Shown: positions 1-11,588, counted from the first letter of the stretch. The stretch: 64,000 nucleotides of DNA from Pseudomonas sp. JM0905a (GCF_014700075.1 NZ_JACXBU010000002.1:186001-250000), one strand, 5' to 3'. The notes: generated from the sequence alone by a model not told the origin. Translations and numbers: made by a program.

Positions 1-544
1 CGCCACCGGCTGGAACCGGAACGATGCACTGGTGGCCGTGAGTCAGGGCCTGCTGGAGCGCTTCTCCCCCGATGAAGTGAAAGCCGTACTGGCCCACGAG
101 ATCGGCCACGTGGCCAATGGCGACATGGTCACCCTGTCGCTGATCCAGGGCGTGGTGAACACCTTCGTGATGTTCTTCGCACGCATCTTCGGCAACTTCG
201 TCGACAAGGTGATCCTGAAGAACGAAGAAGGCCCCGGCATCGGCTACTTCGTCGCGACCATCTTCGCCGAACTGGTCCTGGGCATCCTCGCCAGCATCAT
301 CGTCATGTGGTTCTCGCGCCGCCGCGAATACCGCGCCGACGAAGCCGGCGCCAACCTGGCCGGCACCAACGCCATGATCGGCGCCCTGCAGCGCCTGCGT
401 GCCGAGCAGGGCGTGCCGGTGCAGATGCCCGACAGCCTGACTGCCTTCGGCATCAACGGCGGCCTGAAGCATGGCCTCGCCGGCCTGCTGATGAGCCACC
501 CGCCGCTGGAAGACCGCATCGAGGCCCTGCGCCGCCGCGGCTGA
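1..544 (+). CDS. htpX: HtpX membrane zinc metalloprotease (5' truncated by window edge)
   Basis: HtpX is an inner-membrane M48 metalloprotease that takes part in quality control of misfolded membrane proteins. The frame is open from the first bases, so the N-terminal membrane part lies outside the window; the ATG/GTG codons near base 32 are internal. The zinc motif HEIGH is encoded at 95-109 and the third ligand region REYRAD around 320-337. A hydrophobic segment (residues near [13 protein letters not shown]) precedes the latter, as in the family. The C-terminal end, with [14 protein letters not shown], is typical. An intrinsic terminator follows directly. The identification is firm; only the start is unseen. 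Confidence 0.96.
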   Translation, partial: ATGWNRNDALVAVSQGLLERFSPDEVKAVLAHEIGHVANGDMVTLSLIQGVVNTFVMFFARIFGNFVDKVILKNEEGPGIGYFVATIFAELVLGILASIIVMWFSRRREYRADEAGANLAGTNAMIGALQRLRAEQGVPVQMPDSLTAFGINGGLKHGLAGLLMSHPPLEDRIEALRRRG

Positions 545-562
545 AACGAATCACACTGACTC

Positions 563-589
563 GGGCGGCCAATTGGCCGCCCTTTTTTT
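563..589 (+). terminator. Rho-independent terminator of htpX
   Basis: An 8-bp perfect stem GGGCGGCC/GGCCGCCC with an AATT loop is followed by seven T residues. It sits 19 bases after the htpX stop codon. Confidence 0.92.
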
Positions 590-602
590 GCCGGCTCCAA
601 AC

Positions 603-656
603 CGTAGGTTGTGGCTGAGCCGAGCGAAGCCCAACAATTCGTCGCTATCTACGGCT
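603..656. repeat. Pseudomonas-type intergenic repeat (GTAGGTTG...GCCCAAC)
   Basis: The segment reads GTAGGTTGTGGCTGAGCC, then GAGCGAAGCCCAACAA, and ends in CTACGG. Self-complementary GTAGGTTGGGCTTCGCTC-like elements are common between Pseudomonas genes; this assignment rests on recall of that family. It lies between htpX and tpm, which converge here, and slightly overlaps the 3' end of tpm. Confidence 0.45.
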
Positions 657-1301
657 CAGCCGGAACACCGGCTCATGCAAGGCGTCCAACCCGCGAGAGG
701 CGAACTTCCAGTTCTTCTCCAGCACATCATTACGCTCCAGCATTTCCACCTCCCAGCCAGCTTCCAGGTGTCTGCGCACTTCCGCTTCCGGCACCGAGAA
801 CGGCGGCCCTTCCAGGCGTGCCTGCTCGTAGTCCAGGGTGACCATCAAGCCATCGCAACGGGCCGGCAGAATACGCTGCAAGTGCGCCACATAGTCATCG
901 CGCATGGGCGGCGGCAGGGCGATCAGCGCGGCGCGATCATAGAGCGCTTGGCACTGGGCGACATCCGCCGAAGTGACCGCAAAGAAATCACCCTGGAGAA
1001 TCTCGATGGCACCCGCACTGTAGCGACGCAGCACACCCTGCTGCGTCACTTCGGGTGTCAGGCCGTGCTCGGCGAAGAAGTCCTGCACCGCGCGCTCGGC
1101 CAGCTCCACGCCTAGAACACGATGCCCCTGCCCCGCCAGCCAGACCATATCCAGGGTCTTGCCACAAAGCGGCACCAGCACCTGACAGCCGCGGGGCAGA
1201 GCCAATTGCGGCCAGTAGCGTTCCAGATACGGATTTACGTCGCGTTGGTGGAATCCAATCTGATTCTCCGCCCAACGCGACTGCCAGAATTGCTCGTCCA
1301 T
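645..1301 (-). CDS. tpm: Thiopurine S-methyltransferase
   Basis: This is an AdoMet-dependent methyltransferase of the TPMT family, 218 aa, the usual bacterial length. Bacterial Tpm methylates thiopurines and is known to methylate tellurite and selenite species. The N-terminus has the family pattern [15 protein letters not shown] (about residues 5-19), and the AdoMet loop [16 protein letters not shown] lies at 41-56 followed by the acidic strand end GVEL. A C-terminal [16 protein letters not shown]-type end is also present. The protein is cytosolic. It is transcribed divergently from the downstream dioxygenase gene and converges on htpX. The start at 1301 gives the family N-terminus. Confidence 0.93.
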   Translation of the reverse strand: MDEQFWQSRWAENQIGFHQRDVNPYLERYWPQLALPRGCQVLVPLCGKTLDMVWLAGQGHRVLGVELAERAVQDFFAEHGLTPEVTQQGVLRRYSAGAIEILQGDFFAVTSADVAQCQALYDRAALIALPPPMRDDYVAHLQRILPARCDGLMVTLDYEQARLEGPPFSVPEAEVRRHLEAGWEVEMLERNDVLEKNWKFASRGLDALHEPVFRLSRR

Positions 1302-1400
1302 GACGCCTCCACAAATTCGATCAAATAGCTCAAATATTTATGCTGGAAATCGATATATCCAGCCCGGATGATGCCGGAATCCTACCGGAGGAATTCCGAA

Positions 1401-2168
1401 ATGCTACCCAGCCTCTACATCTCCCACGGCTCTCCCATGCTCGCCCTGGAGCCCGGCGAAAGCGGTCCGGCGCTCAAGGCCCTGGCCGATTCGCTACCGC
1501 GCCCCAAGGCGATCCTGGTGGTTTCCGCCCACTGGGAAAGCAATCAGCTGCTGCTCAGCGGCAACCCGCATCCGGAAACCTGGCACGACTTCTACGGCTT
1601 CCCGCCGCCGCTCTACGCAGTGCAGTATCCGGCACCCGGCGCACCGCAACTGGCCGAGGAAATCGCCGGCCTGCTGACCGAAGCCGGCATTCCCGCCGGG
1701 GTCGACCCGGAACGCCCATTCGACCATGGCACCTGGGTGCCGCTGACGCTGATGTACCCCGAGGCCGATATTCCGGTGGTCCAACTGTCGTTACCCAGCC
1801 GCCTGGGCCCAGCATTCCAGACGCGCATTGGCCGAGCCTTGGCGAGCCTGCGTGAACGCGGCATCCTGCTGATCGGCTCAGGCAGCATCACCCACAACCT
1901 GGGCGAACTGGACTGGCGCGCCGGTCCCGACGTGGTCACCCCTTGGGCCGAGGAATTCCGCGACTGGATGGTGAAACGCCTGGAAGCCGACGACGAGGCA
2001 GCCCTGCACGATTACCGCAGCCTCGCGCCCCACGCCGCGCGCAACCATCCACGGGACGAGCATCTGCTTCCGCTCTACTTCGCCCGTGGCGCCGGCAACC
2101 GCTTCGGGCTGGTGCACAGCGGATTCACCCTGGGGGCGCTGGGGATGGATATCTATCGCTTCGATTGA
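1401..2168 (+). CDS. Class III extradiol ring-cleavage dioxygenase, YgiD/4,5-DOPA dioxygenase family
   Basis: A 255-aa LigB-like protein of the YgiD group, whose members open catechol-type rings such as L-DOPA with a metal ion. The start is ATG 1401 because GGAGGA at 1387-1392 lies 8 bases upstream and the protein then begins LPSLYISHGSPM, the conserved N-terminus with the first metal His. Further conserved blocks are SAHWES, FDHGTWVPL and the late GSGSITHNL motif. An in-frame ATG at 1368 would add 11 residues unlike the family. The gene stands alone, followed by an inverted-repeat element and a bidirectional terminator. The natural substrate cannot be read from the sequence. Confidence 0.88.
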   Translation: MLPSLYISHGSPMLALEPGESGPALKALADSLPRPKAILVVSAHWESNQLLLSGNPHPETWHDFYGFPPPLYAVQYPAPGAPQLAEEIAGLLTEAGIPAGVDPERPFDHGTWVPLTLMYPEADIPVVQLSLPSRLGPAFQTRIGRALASLRERGILLIGSGSITHNLGELDWRAGPDVVTPWAEEFRDWMVKRLEADDEAALHDYRSLAPHAARNHPRDEHLLPLYFARGAGNRFGLVHSGFTLGALGMDIYRFD

Positions 2169-2185
2169 GCATTGGCAGGACTGCT

Positions 2186-2282
2186 GCAGGGGCGAATTGA
2201 TTCGCCATGCAGACCGCAGGGCTGCCTTGCCAAGCCGAAGGGGGCAACTACGTCGCCCTTGGCGAATGAATTCGCCCCTACA
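2186..2282. repeat. Dispersed inverted-repeat element, copy 1 (GAATTCATTCGC family)
   Basis: GGGGCGAATTGATTCGCC at 2189-2206 is the near-perfect reverse complement of GGCGAATGAATTCGCCCC at 2261-2278, enclosing about 55 bases. The same termini recur at 5279-5300 and 9722-9819, always between genes. Confidence 0.8.
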
Positions 2283-2310
2283 AAGAATCGATACCCCGAA
2301 CGACACCCAC

Positions 2311-2340
2311 AAAAAAGCCCCGCAATTGCGGGGCTTTTTC
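2311..2340. terminator. Bidirectional intrinsic terminator between the dioxygenase gene and deaD
   Basis: Stem AGCCCCGC (2316-2323), loop AATT, stem GCGGGGCT (2328-2335), with an A-run before and a T-run after. The hairpin can terminate both converging genes. Confidence 0.93.
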
Positions 2341-2358
2341 GTTTTACAGCATCGCGCT

Positions 2359-4035
2359 TCAGTCTTCGCGGTAGCGGCGCAGCTTGAGCTGCTTGCCGGC
2401 CACACGAGTGTCCTTGAGCTTGCCCAGCAGGCGGTCGAGGCCTTCCTCCGGCAGCTCGATCAGGCTGAAGGTTTCGCGAATCTGGATACGACCGATGGCC
2501 TCACGGGCGATGCCGCCCTCGTTGAGGATGGCGCCCAGCAGGTTCTTCGCGGCGATACCGTCGCGGGTACCCAGCGCAGTACGGCAACGTACACGGCCTT
2601 CGCCCAGCGGCATCGGCGCACGGCGCTCGCGGTATTCACCACGCTCGCCACGCTCAGCACCATCACGCTCGCGGCGCTCGCGGGGCTGGAAGCTCGGTAC
2701 CAGGGGCTGCTCGCGCTCCACATCCGCCAGATTCAGGGCCTGGCCGTTGGTGGCGCGCTGCAGCAGCGCGGCAGCCAGGGCACGCGGGGTGCAACCGATA
2801 TCGGCCACCAGGCGGTCCAGCAGATCGCCGTACTTGGCATCGGCCTCGGCCACCAGCGGGGTGAGGCTGGTGTTCAGCTTCTTGATGCGCGCGTCCAGCA
2901 CTTGCTGGGCATTGGGCAAGCGCACCTCAGCGACCTTCTGGCCGGTCACACGCTCGATCACCTGCAGCATGCGGCGCTCACGCGGAGTCACCAGCAGCAG
3001 CGCACGGCCATCGCGACCGGCACGGCCGGTACGGCCGATACGGTGCACGTAGGATTCCGGGTCGTAGGGCATGTCCACGTTGAATACGTGGGTAATGCGC
3101 GGTACGTCGATACCACGGGCGGCCACGTCGGTGGCGACCACGATGTCCAGACGACCGTCCTTCAGCGACTCGATCACGCGCTCACGCTGGTTCTGGGCGA
3201 TGTCGCCGTTCAGCGCAGCGGCCTTGTAGCCTTTGGCTTCCAGGGCGCTGGCGAGGTCCAGGGTGGCCTGCTTGGTACGCACGAAGGCGATCAGTGCGTC
3301 GAATTCCTCGACTTCCAGCAGACGCAGGACAGCCGGGGTCTTCTGGTCGGCGTGGACCATCAGGTGGGCCTGCTCGATGCGCGCCACGGTCTGGGTCTTG
3401 GCAGCGATCTTGACGTGCTGCGGGTTACGCAGGTGACGCTCGGCGATCGAACGGATCGACGGCGGCAGAGTGGCGGAGAACAGCACGCTCTGGCGGCTTT
3501 CCGGGAGGGCTTCGAAGATCACTTCGAGGTCGTCCATGAAGCCGAGCTTGAGCATCTCGTCCGCTTCGTCCAGCACCAGCTGCTGCACGGTGGCGAGCAT
3601 CTTGTCATCGCGACGCAGGTGGTCGCAGAGACGGCCGGGGGTAGCCACGATCACCTGGGCGCCCTGGCGCAGGGCCTTGAGCTGCGGCCCCATGGGCGCG
3701 CCGCCGTAGACGGCGACCACGTTAAGGCCGGGCATCTGCTTGGCGTAGGTTTCGAAGGCGGTAGCAACTTGCAGTGCGAGCTCGCGGGTCGGTGCCAGGA
3801 TCAGCGCCTGCGGCTCTCGTTTGGCCGGATCGATGCGCGACAGGATCGGCAGCGCGAAGGCTGCGGTCTTGCCGGTACCGGTCTGGGCCTGGCCAATCAT
3901 GTCGTGACCGGCGAGGATCACCGGAATCGACTGGGCCTGGATGGGGGACGGCTCTTCATAGCCAACCGCAGTAATTGCGGCCAGTACATTGGGATGAATG
4001 CCGAGCGCGGCGAAAGTGCCGAGTTCCTGGGTCAT
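2359..4035 (-). CDS. deaD: DEAD-box ATP-dependent RNA helicase DeaD/CsdA
   Basis: A 558-aa cytosolic RNA helicase. In order it shows the Q-motif region (GYEEPSPIQAQSIP, about 25-38), Walker A AQTGTGKT (50-57), APTREL (81-86), DEAD (156-159), SAT (187-189) and the C-terminal helicase motif HRIGRTGRAG. An Arg/Glu-rich linker near residues 450-480 leads to a C-terminal DbpA/CsdA-type RNA-binding domain (about 480-555). Family members unwind structured RNA in ribosome assembly and mRNA decay, especially in the cold. The 5' leader toward the next gene is long, which fits cold-responsive deaD mRNAs. A second DEAD paralogue such as RhlE or DbpA is less likely given the size and the linker. Confidence 0.93.
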   Translation of the reverse strand: MTQELGTFAALGIHPNVLAAITAVGYEEPSPIQAQSIPVILAGHDMIGQAQTGTGKTAAFALPILSRIDPAKREPQALILAPTRELALQVATAFETYAKQMPGLNVVAVYGGAPMGPQLKALRQGAQVIVATPGRLCDHLRRDDKMLATVQQLVLDEADEMLKLGFMDDLEVIFEALPESRQSVLFSATLPPSIRSIAERHLRNPQHVKIAAKTQTVARIEQAHLMVHADQKTPAVLRLLEVEEFDALIAFVRTKQATLDLASALEAKGYKAAALNGDIAQNQRERVIESLKDGRLDIVVATDVAARGIDVPRITHVFNVDMPYDPESYVHRIGRTGRAGRDGRALLLVTPRERRMLQVIERVTGQKVAEVRLPNAQQVLDARIKKLNTSLTPLVAEADAKYGDLLDRLVADIGCTPRALAAALLQRATNGQALNLADVEREQPLVPSFQPRERRERDGAERGERGEYRERRAPMPLGEGRVRCRTALGTRDGIAAKNLLGAILNEGGIAREAIGRIQIRETFSLIELPEEGLDRLLGKLKDTRVAGKQLKLRRYRED

Positions 4036-4404
4036 GGGTCTGCCTCATGTGCATCCGCAAAGACCCTTGTTCCATGGCTGCACATGCCGTGAAGGACCTT
4101 GTGGGTCACCCTGGCAGCCTGGTAGAGAATTTGCGTGATCGCTTTATTGGGAATGGATGAAACGTCAAGGGTAGTCCGCAGGCCGGACTTGCAGCCGAAG
4201 GCAAAGCGCCTCGGGAAAAACGCAGTACTTGAACGGGGCCGTCAATTGGCCGGCGCGCATCATACAGGAAATTTCTTGCTCGCGTGCAGCTTTTTCGGCA
4301 CCCCGACTTCCTCTCCGCCAGACGGTGCGCGGCAATGGACAAGCCCATTGCACGGGTCTATATCCCACCTGCCCTCCTGTCATTCCCACGAAGGAAAGCC
4401 ATCC
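4036..4404. other. Divergent intergenic region deaD / crotonase
   Basis: There are 369 bases without a supported gene. Read on the minus strand, TATGAT followed by GCGCGCC (around 4250-4266) resembles a Pseudomonas -10 element. It would give deaD a leader of roughly 200 bases, which would suit a cold-regulated mRNA. No convincing -35 was found. AAGGAA at 4391 serves the crotonase start. Confidence 0.4.
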
Positions 4405-5196
4405 ATGTCCACCAGTTCCGCCGGCCGCGTCAGCCGTGAAAAGCGCGGCCACATCATGCTGATCGGCCTTGACCGCACAACCAAGCGCAATGCCTTCGAC
4501 CAAGCGATGCTGGACGACCTGGTCCTGGCACTGGGCGAGTACGAACGGGACGACAATGCGCGCTGCGCGCTGGTATTCGCCCATGGCGAGCACTTCACTG
4601 CCGGGCTCGACCTGACCAGCGTCGGGGAAACCTTCAAGCAGGGCTGGAAGATGCCGGCCGGTTCCGTGGACCCCTGGGGCACCTTCGGCGGCCCGCGTCC
4701 GACCAAGCCCCTGATGGTCGCCGTGCAGGGCTACTGCTACACCATCGGCATCGAACTGATGCTCGCGGCGGACATCAACCTCTGCGCCAGTACCACCCGT
4801 TTCGCGCAACTGGAAGTGCAGCGCGGCATCTTCCCCTTCGGTGGCGCCACCCTGCGCCTGCACCAGATCGCCGGCTGGGGCAATGCCATGCGCTGGCTGC
4901 TCACGGGGGATGAGTTCGACGCCCACGAAGCCTATCGACTGGGGCTGGTCCAGGAAGTGTTGCCGCCTGAAGACCTGTTGCCCCGCGCCATCTGGCTGGC
5001 AGAACGGGTAGCCGCCCAGGCACCACTAGGAGTCCGCGCCACGCTGGCCTCCGCGCACCAGACCCTCGACGAAGGTGAAAAGGCCGCAGCCGCGGCCCTG
5101 CCGGCCGAAGCCAAGCGCCTGCTGGAAACCGAGGATGCCAAGGAAGGCCTGCGAGCCATGCTGGAACGGCGCGACGGGCACTTCAAAGGGAAGTGA
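4405..5196 (+). CDS. Crotonase-family enoyl-CoA hydratase/isomerase
   Basis: A 263-aa single-domain crotonase. It carries the two backbone oxyanion-hole segments: GEHFTAGLDL (about residues 64-73) and GYCYTIGIELMLAADI (about 109-124). Members hydrate or isomerise enoyl-CoA thioesters. The start is ATG 4405, preceded by AAGGAA and followed by MSTSSAGRVS; the open frame extends upstream to 4135 but codes for unrelated low-quality sequence. The position next to deaD matches the P. aeruginosa arrangement as I recall it. The exact acyl-CoA substrate is unknown. No partner beta-oxidation genes are adjacent. Confidence 0.88.
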   Translation: MSTSSAGRVSREKRGHIMLIGLDRTTKRNAFDQAMLDDLVLALGEYERDDNARCALVFAHGEHFTAGLDLTSVGETFKQGWKMPAGSVDPWGTFGGPRPTKPLMVAVQGYCYTIGIELMLAADINLCASTTRFAQLEVQRGIFPFGGATLRLHQIAGWGNAMRWLLTGDEFDAHEAYRLGLVQEVLPPEDLLPRAIWLAERVAAQAPLGVRATLASAHQTLDEGEKAAAAALPAEAKRLLETEDAKEGLRAMLERRDGHFKGK

Positions 5197-5257
5197 GCTG
5201 CCGCCAAAGCTGTCGGCAGCTGGCTGAACACCGCGCGACGCCGAACCACTCCTATCG

Positions 5258-5301
5258 ACGGGGCTGCTTCGCAGCCCTTGGCGAATGAATTCGCCCCCAC
5301 A
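5258..5301. repeat. Dispersed inverted-repeat element, copy 2 (one end only)
   Basis: A hairpin GGGCTGC-TTC-GCAGCCC is followed by TTGGCGAATGAATTCGCCCC (5279-5298), the same terminus as in the copies at 2186-2282 and 9722-9819. The opposite terminus is absent, so this looks like a half element. It lies between converging genes. Confidence 0.75.
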
Positions 5302-5325
5302 GAAAAGCCGGATAGCTCCGGCTCG

Positions 5326-6072
5326 CTAACTCGCCGGCCGCACCACATCCAGCAGCGATTGCAGCGAATAGCCAAGCGCGGGAGCCAGCGCGTCGGCCCT
5401 GGCCTTGAGCGCGCCGAGATCCAGTGTCTGGTCGAGGTCGGACGGTATGAAGAGCACCACGTTGCCCTCCTTCACCGGACACTCCCAGTAGTGGCGATGG
5501 AACAGCCCGCGCAGCAGGGCGGCGCCAAGGGGCTTGCCGTCGTCCGCCGCCCACTGGTTGATCACCAGCCAGCCACCGGGGCTGAGGCGCTTCTGGCAGG
5601 CGCCGAGGAAGTTCCAGGCCAAGTGGCCGACGCCCGGCCCCTGGTCGGTATAGAGATCGACGAAGATCAGGTCCGCAGGCTCGGCGCTGTCGAGCAGCTC
5701 CAGGGCGTCGCCAACGCGCACGTACAGCCGCGGATCGTCGGTTAGCCCGAGGTACTCCATGGCCAGGCGCGGCACATCGGGGCGCAGCTCGATCACTTCC
5801 ACGTCGTCCAGCGGCAGGAACTTCAGGCACGCCTGGGTCAGGGTGCCGGCGCCCAAGCCGAGGAACAGCGCGCTTTCCGGCGCCTCGTGGCACAGCGCAC
5901 CCAGCAGCATGGCGCGGGTGTAGTCGTATTCCAGCCAGGCCGGATCGGCCACGAAGACGCAGCTCTGCTCCACCGCCTCGCCGAATTCGAGGATGCGATA
6001 GGGGCCGACTTCGTAGACGCGGATCACGCCGAAATCATCATGCACTTCCGCGAGCAGGCGCTCCTCGGACAT
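5326..6072 (-). CDS. Spermidine-synthase-like class I methyltransferase-fold protein
   Basis: A 248-aa Rossmann-fold protein with the nucleotide/AdoMet-binding signature LFLGLGAGTLTQACLKFL (about residues 69-86), followed by VEVIELRPDV, GDALELL and DLIFVDLYTDQG. This pattern matches the SpeE-like family found as stand-alone proteins in Pseudomonas. It is shorter than true spermidine synthases and lacks a clear N-terminal beta domain, so polyamine synthesis is not assured. The start is ATG 6072 with AAGGAG ten bases upstream; a TTG one codon earlier is an alternative. It is divergent from the FMO-like gene. Confidence 0.75.
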   Translation of the reverse strand: MSEERLLAEVHDDFGVIRVYEVGPYRILEFGEAVEQSCVFVADPAWLEYDYTRAMLLGALCHEAPESALFLGLGAGTLTQACLKFLPLDDVEVIELRPDVPRLAMEYLGLTDDPRLYVRVGDALELLDSAEPADLIFVDLYTDQGPGVGHLAWNFLGACQKRLSPGGWLVINQWAADDGKPLGAALLRGLFHRHYWECPVKEGNVVLFIPSDLDQTLDLGALKARADALAPALGYSLQSLLDVVRPAS

Positions 6073-6239
6073 CAAGTCATCACTCCTTCAAGGCCGGCGC
6101 TGACATTTCGCACCAACCCGGCGCTACACCGGCGCCTATTGCCATTGAAGCCGGAGCCTGTGCTCCCGGCATAATCCGAACCGCGCGCCCCTGGGGCGAA
6201 AAACCGCACAAGAATAACAGCGCAGAGGTCGAATCCATC

Positions 6240-7570
6240 ATGTACGCCATCATCGGCGCGGGCCCCATGGGCCTGTGCAGTGCCCGCCAGCTGCAGAAAC
6301 ATGGCATTCCCTTCGTCGGCTTCGAGCTGAACGGCGATGTCGGCGGGCTATGGGACATCGATAACCCCCACAGCACCATGTACGACTCGGCGCACCTGAT
6401 CTCGTCGAAGCACACCACCGAGTTCAGCGAATTCCCCATGGATGCCGATGTGGCACCCTACCCGCACCACAGCGAAATGCGCCGCTACTTCCGCGATTAC
6501 GCCCGGCATTTCAATCTCTACAAGCACTTCCGCTTCAATACCCGCGTGCTGCACCTGGAACGCCTGGAGCGCGGCTGGAAGCTGATCAGCGAGCAGGACG
6601 GCCAGCGTCGCGAGGGCCATTTCGACGGGGTGCTGATCGCCAACGGCACCCTGCACACCCCCAATCGGCCCGCCCTGCCCGGCCACTTCGACGGTGAATT
6701 GCTGCACTCGGCGGAATATCGCTCACCGGCCATGTTCGAGGGCAAGCGGGTCCTGCTGGTGGGCTGCGGCAACTCGGCCTGCGACATCGCCGTCGACGCC
6801 GTGCACCGCGCCGCCTCGGTCGACCTCTCGGTGCGCCGTGGCTACTACTTCCTGCCCAAATTCCTCCTCGGCCGCCCGACCGATACCTTCGGCGGCGCCG
6901 TGAAGCTCCCGCGCCGGCTGAAGCAACTGGTCGATGGCCTGCTGGTGCGCGCGCTGGTCGGCAAGCCGTCGCAGTACGGGCTTCCCGATCCGGATTACAA
7001 GCTCTACGAATCCCACCCGGTGATGAACTCCCTGGTGCTCCATCACCTGGGGCATGGCGACATCACGGCGCGCCCGGACATTACACAGGTCGAAGGTCTT
7101 CGTGTGACCTTCAGCGATGGCCGCCAGGCGGAGTACGACCTGATCCTCCAGGCCACCGGCTACAAGCTGGACTATCCCTTCATCGACCGCGCCCAGTTGA
7201 ACTGGCCCGAGCGCGCCGGCGCCCCGCAGCTCTACCTGAACATCTTCCATCCCGAGTACGACGATCTGTTCATGATGGGCATGGTCGAGGCTTCCGGCCT
7301 GGGCTGGCAGGGCCGCGCGGAACAGGCGGAGCTGGTGGCCCTGTATATCCGCCAGCAGCAGGTCCGCAGCGCGCAGGCCGAACGCTTCCGCGCGCTCAAG
7401 GCCGAACGCGCCAGCCAGCGCCTCGACGGCGGTTACGCCTACCTGGAGCTGGAGCGCATGGCCTACTACGTGCACAAGGACAGCTACCGCAACCAAGTGA
7501 AGCAACACATCGCCGAGCTCCGCCAGGGGCTGGAAAGCGCCCAGCCCTTCGCCGGCGTCCCCGCCGGGAC

Positions 7571-7574
<4 letters not shown>
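6240..7574 (+). CDS. Flavin-containing monooxygenase-like NAD(P)-binding protein
   Basis: A 444-aa two-dinucleotide-binding flavoprotein. The FAD site GAGPMG lies at residues 6-11 with GGLWDIDNP at 35-43. The FMO fingerprint FxGxxxHxxxY is exact at residues 150-160 (F150, G152, H156, Y160). The NADPH site is VGCGNSACD (174-182), and ATGY closes the second domain. FMO-type enzymes oxygenate soft nucleophiles, often N or S atoms; some bacterial members act on ketones. The stop codon overlaps the next gene by four bases (ATGA), so it is translationally coupled to a TSUP permease. The substrate is unknown. Confidence 0.85.
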
Positions 7575-9707
<2,133 letters not shown>

Positions 9708-9721
9708 GACGTCGCTTTTCC

Positions 9722-9819
9722 TGTGGAGGCGAATTCATTCGCCAAGGGCTGCAAAGCAGCCCCATGCCGGCTGGCAAGGCAGGCCTGCGGCCTGCAAAGC
9801 GAATGAATTCGCCCCCACA
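9722..9819. repeat. Dispersed inverted-repeat element, copy 3 (complete, 98 bp)
   Basis: TGTGGAGGCGAATTCATTCG begins the left end at 9722, and the right end GCGAATGAATTCGCCCCCAC (9799-9818) is its reverse complement with one mismatch over 21 positions. The interior holds smaller stems (GGGCTGC-GCAGCCC and GGCCTGCGGCC). The copies at 2186-2282 and 5258-5301 share the ends. Confidence 0.85.
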
Positions 9820-9827
9820 AAGCCCCA

Positions 9828-11045
9828 TCAGTTCCCCGCCCCAGACAGACACGCCTGCAACCGCACCGTCCCCGGCCGCCGGCAGGTGACCGCCACTTCG
9901 CCCAGCCCCAGCCAGTCCGCCATGCTCCGCAGGTTCTCCGCCAGCGCCTGCATTCCAGCTTCGCTCAGGCCGCGCTCCTCCTCGTGCAGCGCGTGTACCG
10001 CCAGGCGGTCCTGGGCGCGTTCGGCGCGCAGGTCCACTCGTGCGGCGAGGCGCTCGTCATGCAGGAAAGGCAGCACGTAGTAGCCGTACTGGCGCTTGTG
10101 CTGCGGCGTGTAGATTTCCAGGCGATAGCGGAAGTCGAACAGGCGCTCCGTGCGCGCCCGCTCCCAGATCAGCGAATCGAAAGGCGACAGCAATGCACTG
10201 GCGCGGACCTTGCGCGGCGCTTTGGGCTCGCCCAGGCAGTAGGCCGGCTGCTTCCAGCCATCGACCTGCACCTGTTGCAGCGCCCCCTCCTCCACTAGTT
10301 CGGCCAGTCGCGCCTGGCTGTCGCCGGTATCGAGCCGGTAGTAGTCCCGCAGGTCCCGCTCGGTGGCCACGCCAAGGGCCTGGGCAGCGCGCAGTAGCAA
10401 CTGGCGCTGGGCATCGGCTTCGGGCATGTCCGGCTGATTCAGGATGTCAGCAGGAATCACCCGCTCAGGCAGGTCGTAGAGGCGCTCGAAACCCCGACGC
10501 CCGGCGACCGTCACTTCACCCGCAGCGAACAACCATTCCATGGCGTGCTTTTCCGCACTCCAGTCCCACCAGGGGCCGGCGCGCTCTTCCCGCGTACTCA
10601 GGGCCCCGGCCCCTAGCGGGCCTTGCTCGCGCACCGCCTGCAGGACACGCTGGATCACCTCCTGCTGCTCGAAGCCGAAGCGCGCCAGCTGCTGGTAAAT
10701 GCCTTGGCCATTGGCCGCCCGACGCATGCGCCAGCGCATCAGCGGATAGAGATCCAGTGGCAGCAGCGACGCCTCATGCCCCCAGTACTCGAACAGTGCC
10801 CGGCGCCGGGGCTTACCCCAAGCCAGGTCGTCCAGCAACGCGCGGTCGTAGTTGCCCAGGCGGGAAAAGGCCGGAAGGTAATGGGAACGCACCAGGGCGT
10901 TGACCGAATCGATCTGCACGACGCCCAGCGCATCCAGCTGCGCCAGCAATTGCCGATGGCGGACGGCAGCGCGCGGCGCCCGCGCGAACCCTTGGGCGGC
11001 CAGTGCCAGGCGACGGGCTTCGGGAAGGGAAAGGGTCAGCGTCAT
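9828..11045 (-). CDS. YcaQ/AlkX-family DNA glycosylase (winged-helix HTH_42)
   Basis: A 405-aa protein of the HTH_42 family, whose characterised members AlkZ and YcaQ (AlkX) remove bulky N-alkyl lesions and unhook interstrand crosslinks. The catalytic motif of the YcaQ branch, Q-hydrophobic-D, is visible as Q44-I45-D46 within GVVQIDSVNAL. The pattern RSHYLPAFSRLG and the tandem winged-helix body agree with the family, and the length is close to E. coli YcaQ. The start ATG 11045 gives the normal N-terminus. It stands alone between the repeat element and a DUF3291 gene. Function follows from family knowledge. Confidence 0.85.
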   Translation of the reverse strand: MTLTLSLPEARRLALAAQGFARAPRAAVRHRQLLAQLDALGVVQIDSVNALVRSHYLPAFSRLGNYDRALLDDLAWGKPRRRALFEYWGHEASLLPLDLYPLMRWRMRRAANGQGIYQQLARFGFEQQEVIQRVLQAVREQGPLGAGALSTREERAGPWWDWSAEKHAMEWLFAAGEVTVAGRRGFERLYDLPERVIPADILNQPDMPEADAQRQLLLRAAQALGVATERDLRDYYRLDTGDSQARLAELVEEGALQQVQVDGWKQPAYCLGEPKAPRKVRASALLSPFDSLIWERARTERLFDFRYRLEIYTPQHKRQYGYYVLPFLHDERLAARVDLRAERAQDRLAVHALHEEERGLSEAGMQALAENLRSMADWLGLGEVAVTCRRPGTVRLQACLSGAGN

Positions 11046-11087
11046 GGGGCTCCGTGCCGGCAGGGGGAATGACGCTTCACAGTAGCA

Positions 11088-11588
11088 TCAGCCCGCCTGG
11101 CTTTCGCACTCCAGGTCGAAGGGCGCGAAGGGGACTGCCTGGTCCGGCGCGAGGAAACTCTGGCGGAAGGTGAAAGCCTGCGGCGTGGGGCCATTCGCTT
11201 GCAGCAATGCCAGGCGTTGCGCCGCCTCCTGGACGTCCGGCCGGTGTCCCTCGGGTACCCACCAGAGCACCTGGTGCATGCCGGAAACGCGCTCGAACCA
11301 CTCCTTGCGCCGGCGCAGCATCTCGACATGGGCGGATCGATAGACGAAGTCGGTAAGGCTGGCCACGTCACGCCAGACCGAGAGATTGACCAGTACCTCC
11401 GGACCGAAGGGACGGATGGCGGTGGCATCGCCCTCCTCGTCCTGCAGCCGCCAGACGAAGCCCGGCGCGCTGTCGGCCAGGGAGTTGACTGGCGCCAGGT
11501 TGGCGACGAAGTCGGCCATGAGCGGGGAATCGAGGGGCGCCTTCATCGAGGCGATGTTCAGTTGAGCCAGCTCGTGGGTGTTCGACAT
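11088..11588 (-). CDS. DUF3291 domain protein
   Basis: A 166-aa protein of the DUF3291 family (dimeric ferredoxin-like fold). Typical features are HELAQLNIASMKAPLDSP at the N-terminus, VLVNLSVWRDVASLTDFVYR in the middle and WWVPEGHRPDVQEAAQRL. The start ATG 11588 is preceded by AGGACA; an in-frame start at 11609 adds seven residues without homology. Biochemical function is unknown; members resemble antibiotic-biosynthesis-monooxygenase-fold proteins. It lies downstream of the DUF1127 gene on the same strand with a strong hairpin between them. Confidence 0.8.
   Translation of the reverse strand: MSNTHELAQLNIASMKAPLDSPLMADFVANLAPVNSLADSAPGFVWRLQDEEGDATAIRPFGPEVLVNLSVWRDVASLTDFVYRSAHVEMLRRRKEWFERVSGMHQVLWWVPEGHRPDVQEAAQRLALLQANGPTPQAFTFRQSFLAPDQAVPFAPFDLECESQAG

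Noticed and set aside
2086-4092. 668-aa plus-strand open frame
   Set aside because: It lies antisense to deaD, which has every helicase motif. The product is His/Gln/Leu-rich without domains, a common shadow in high-GC DNA.
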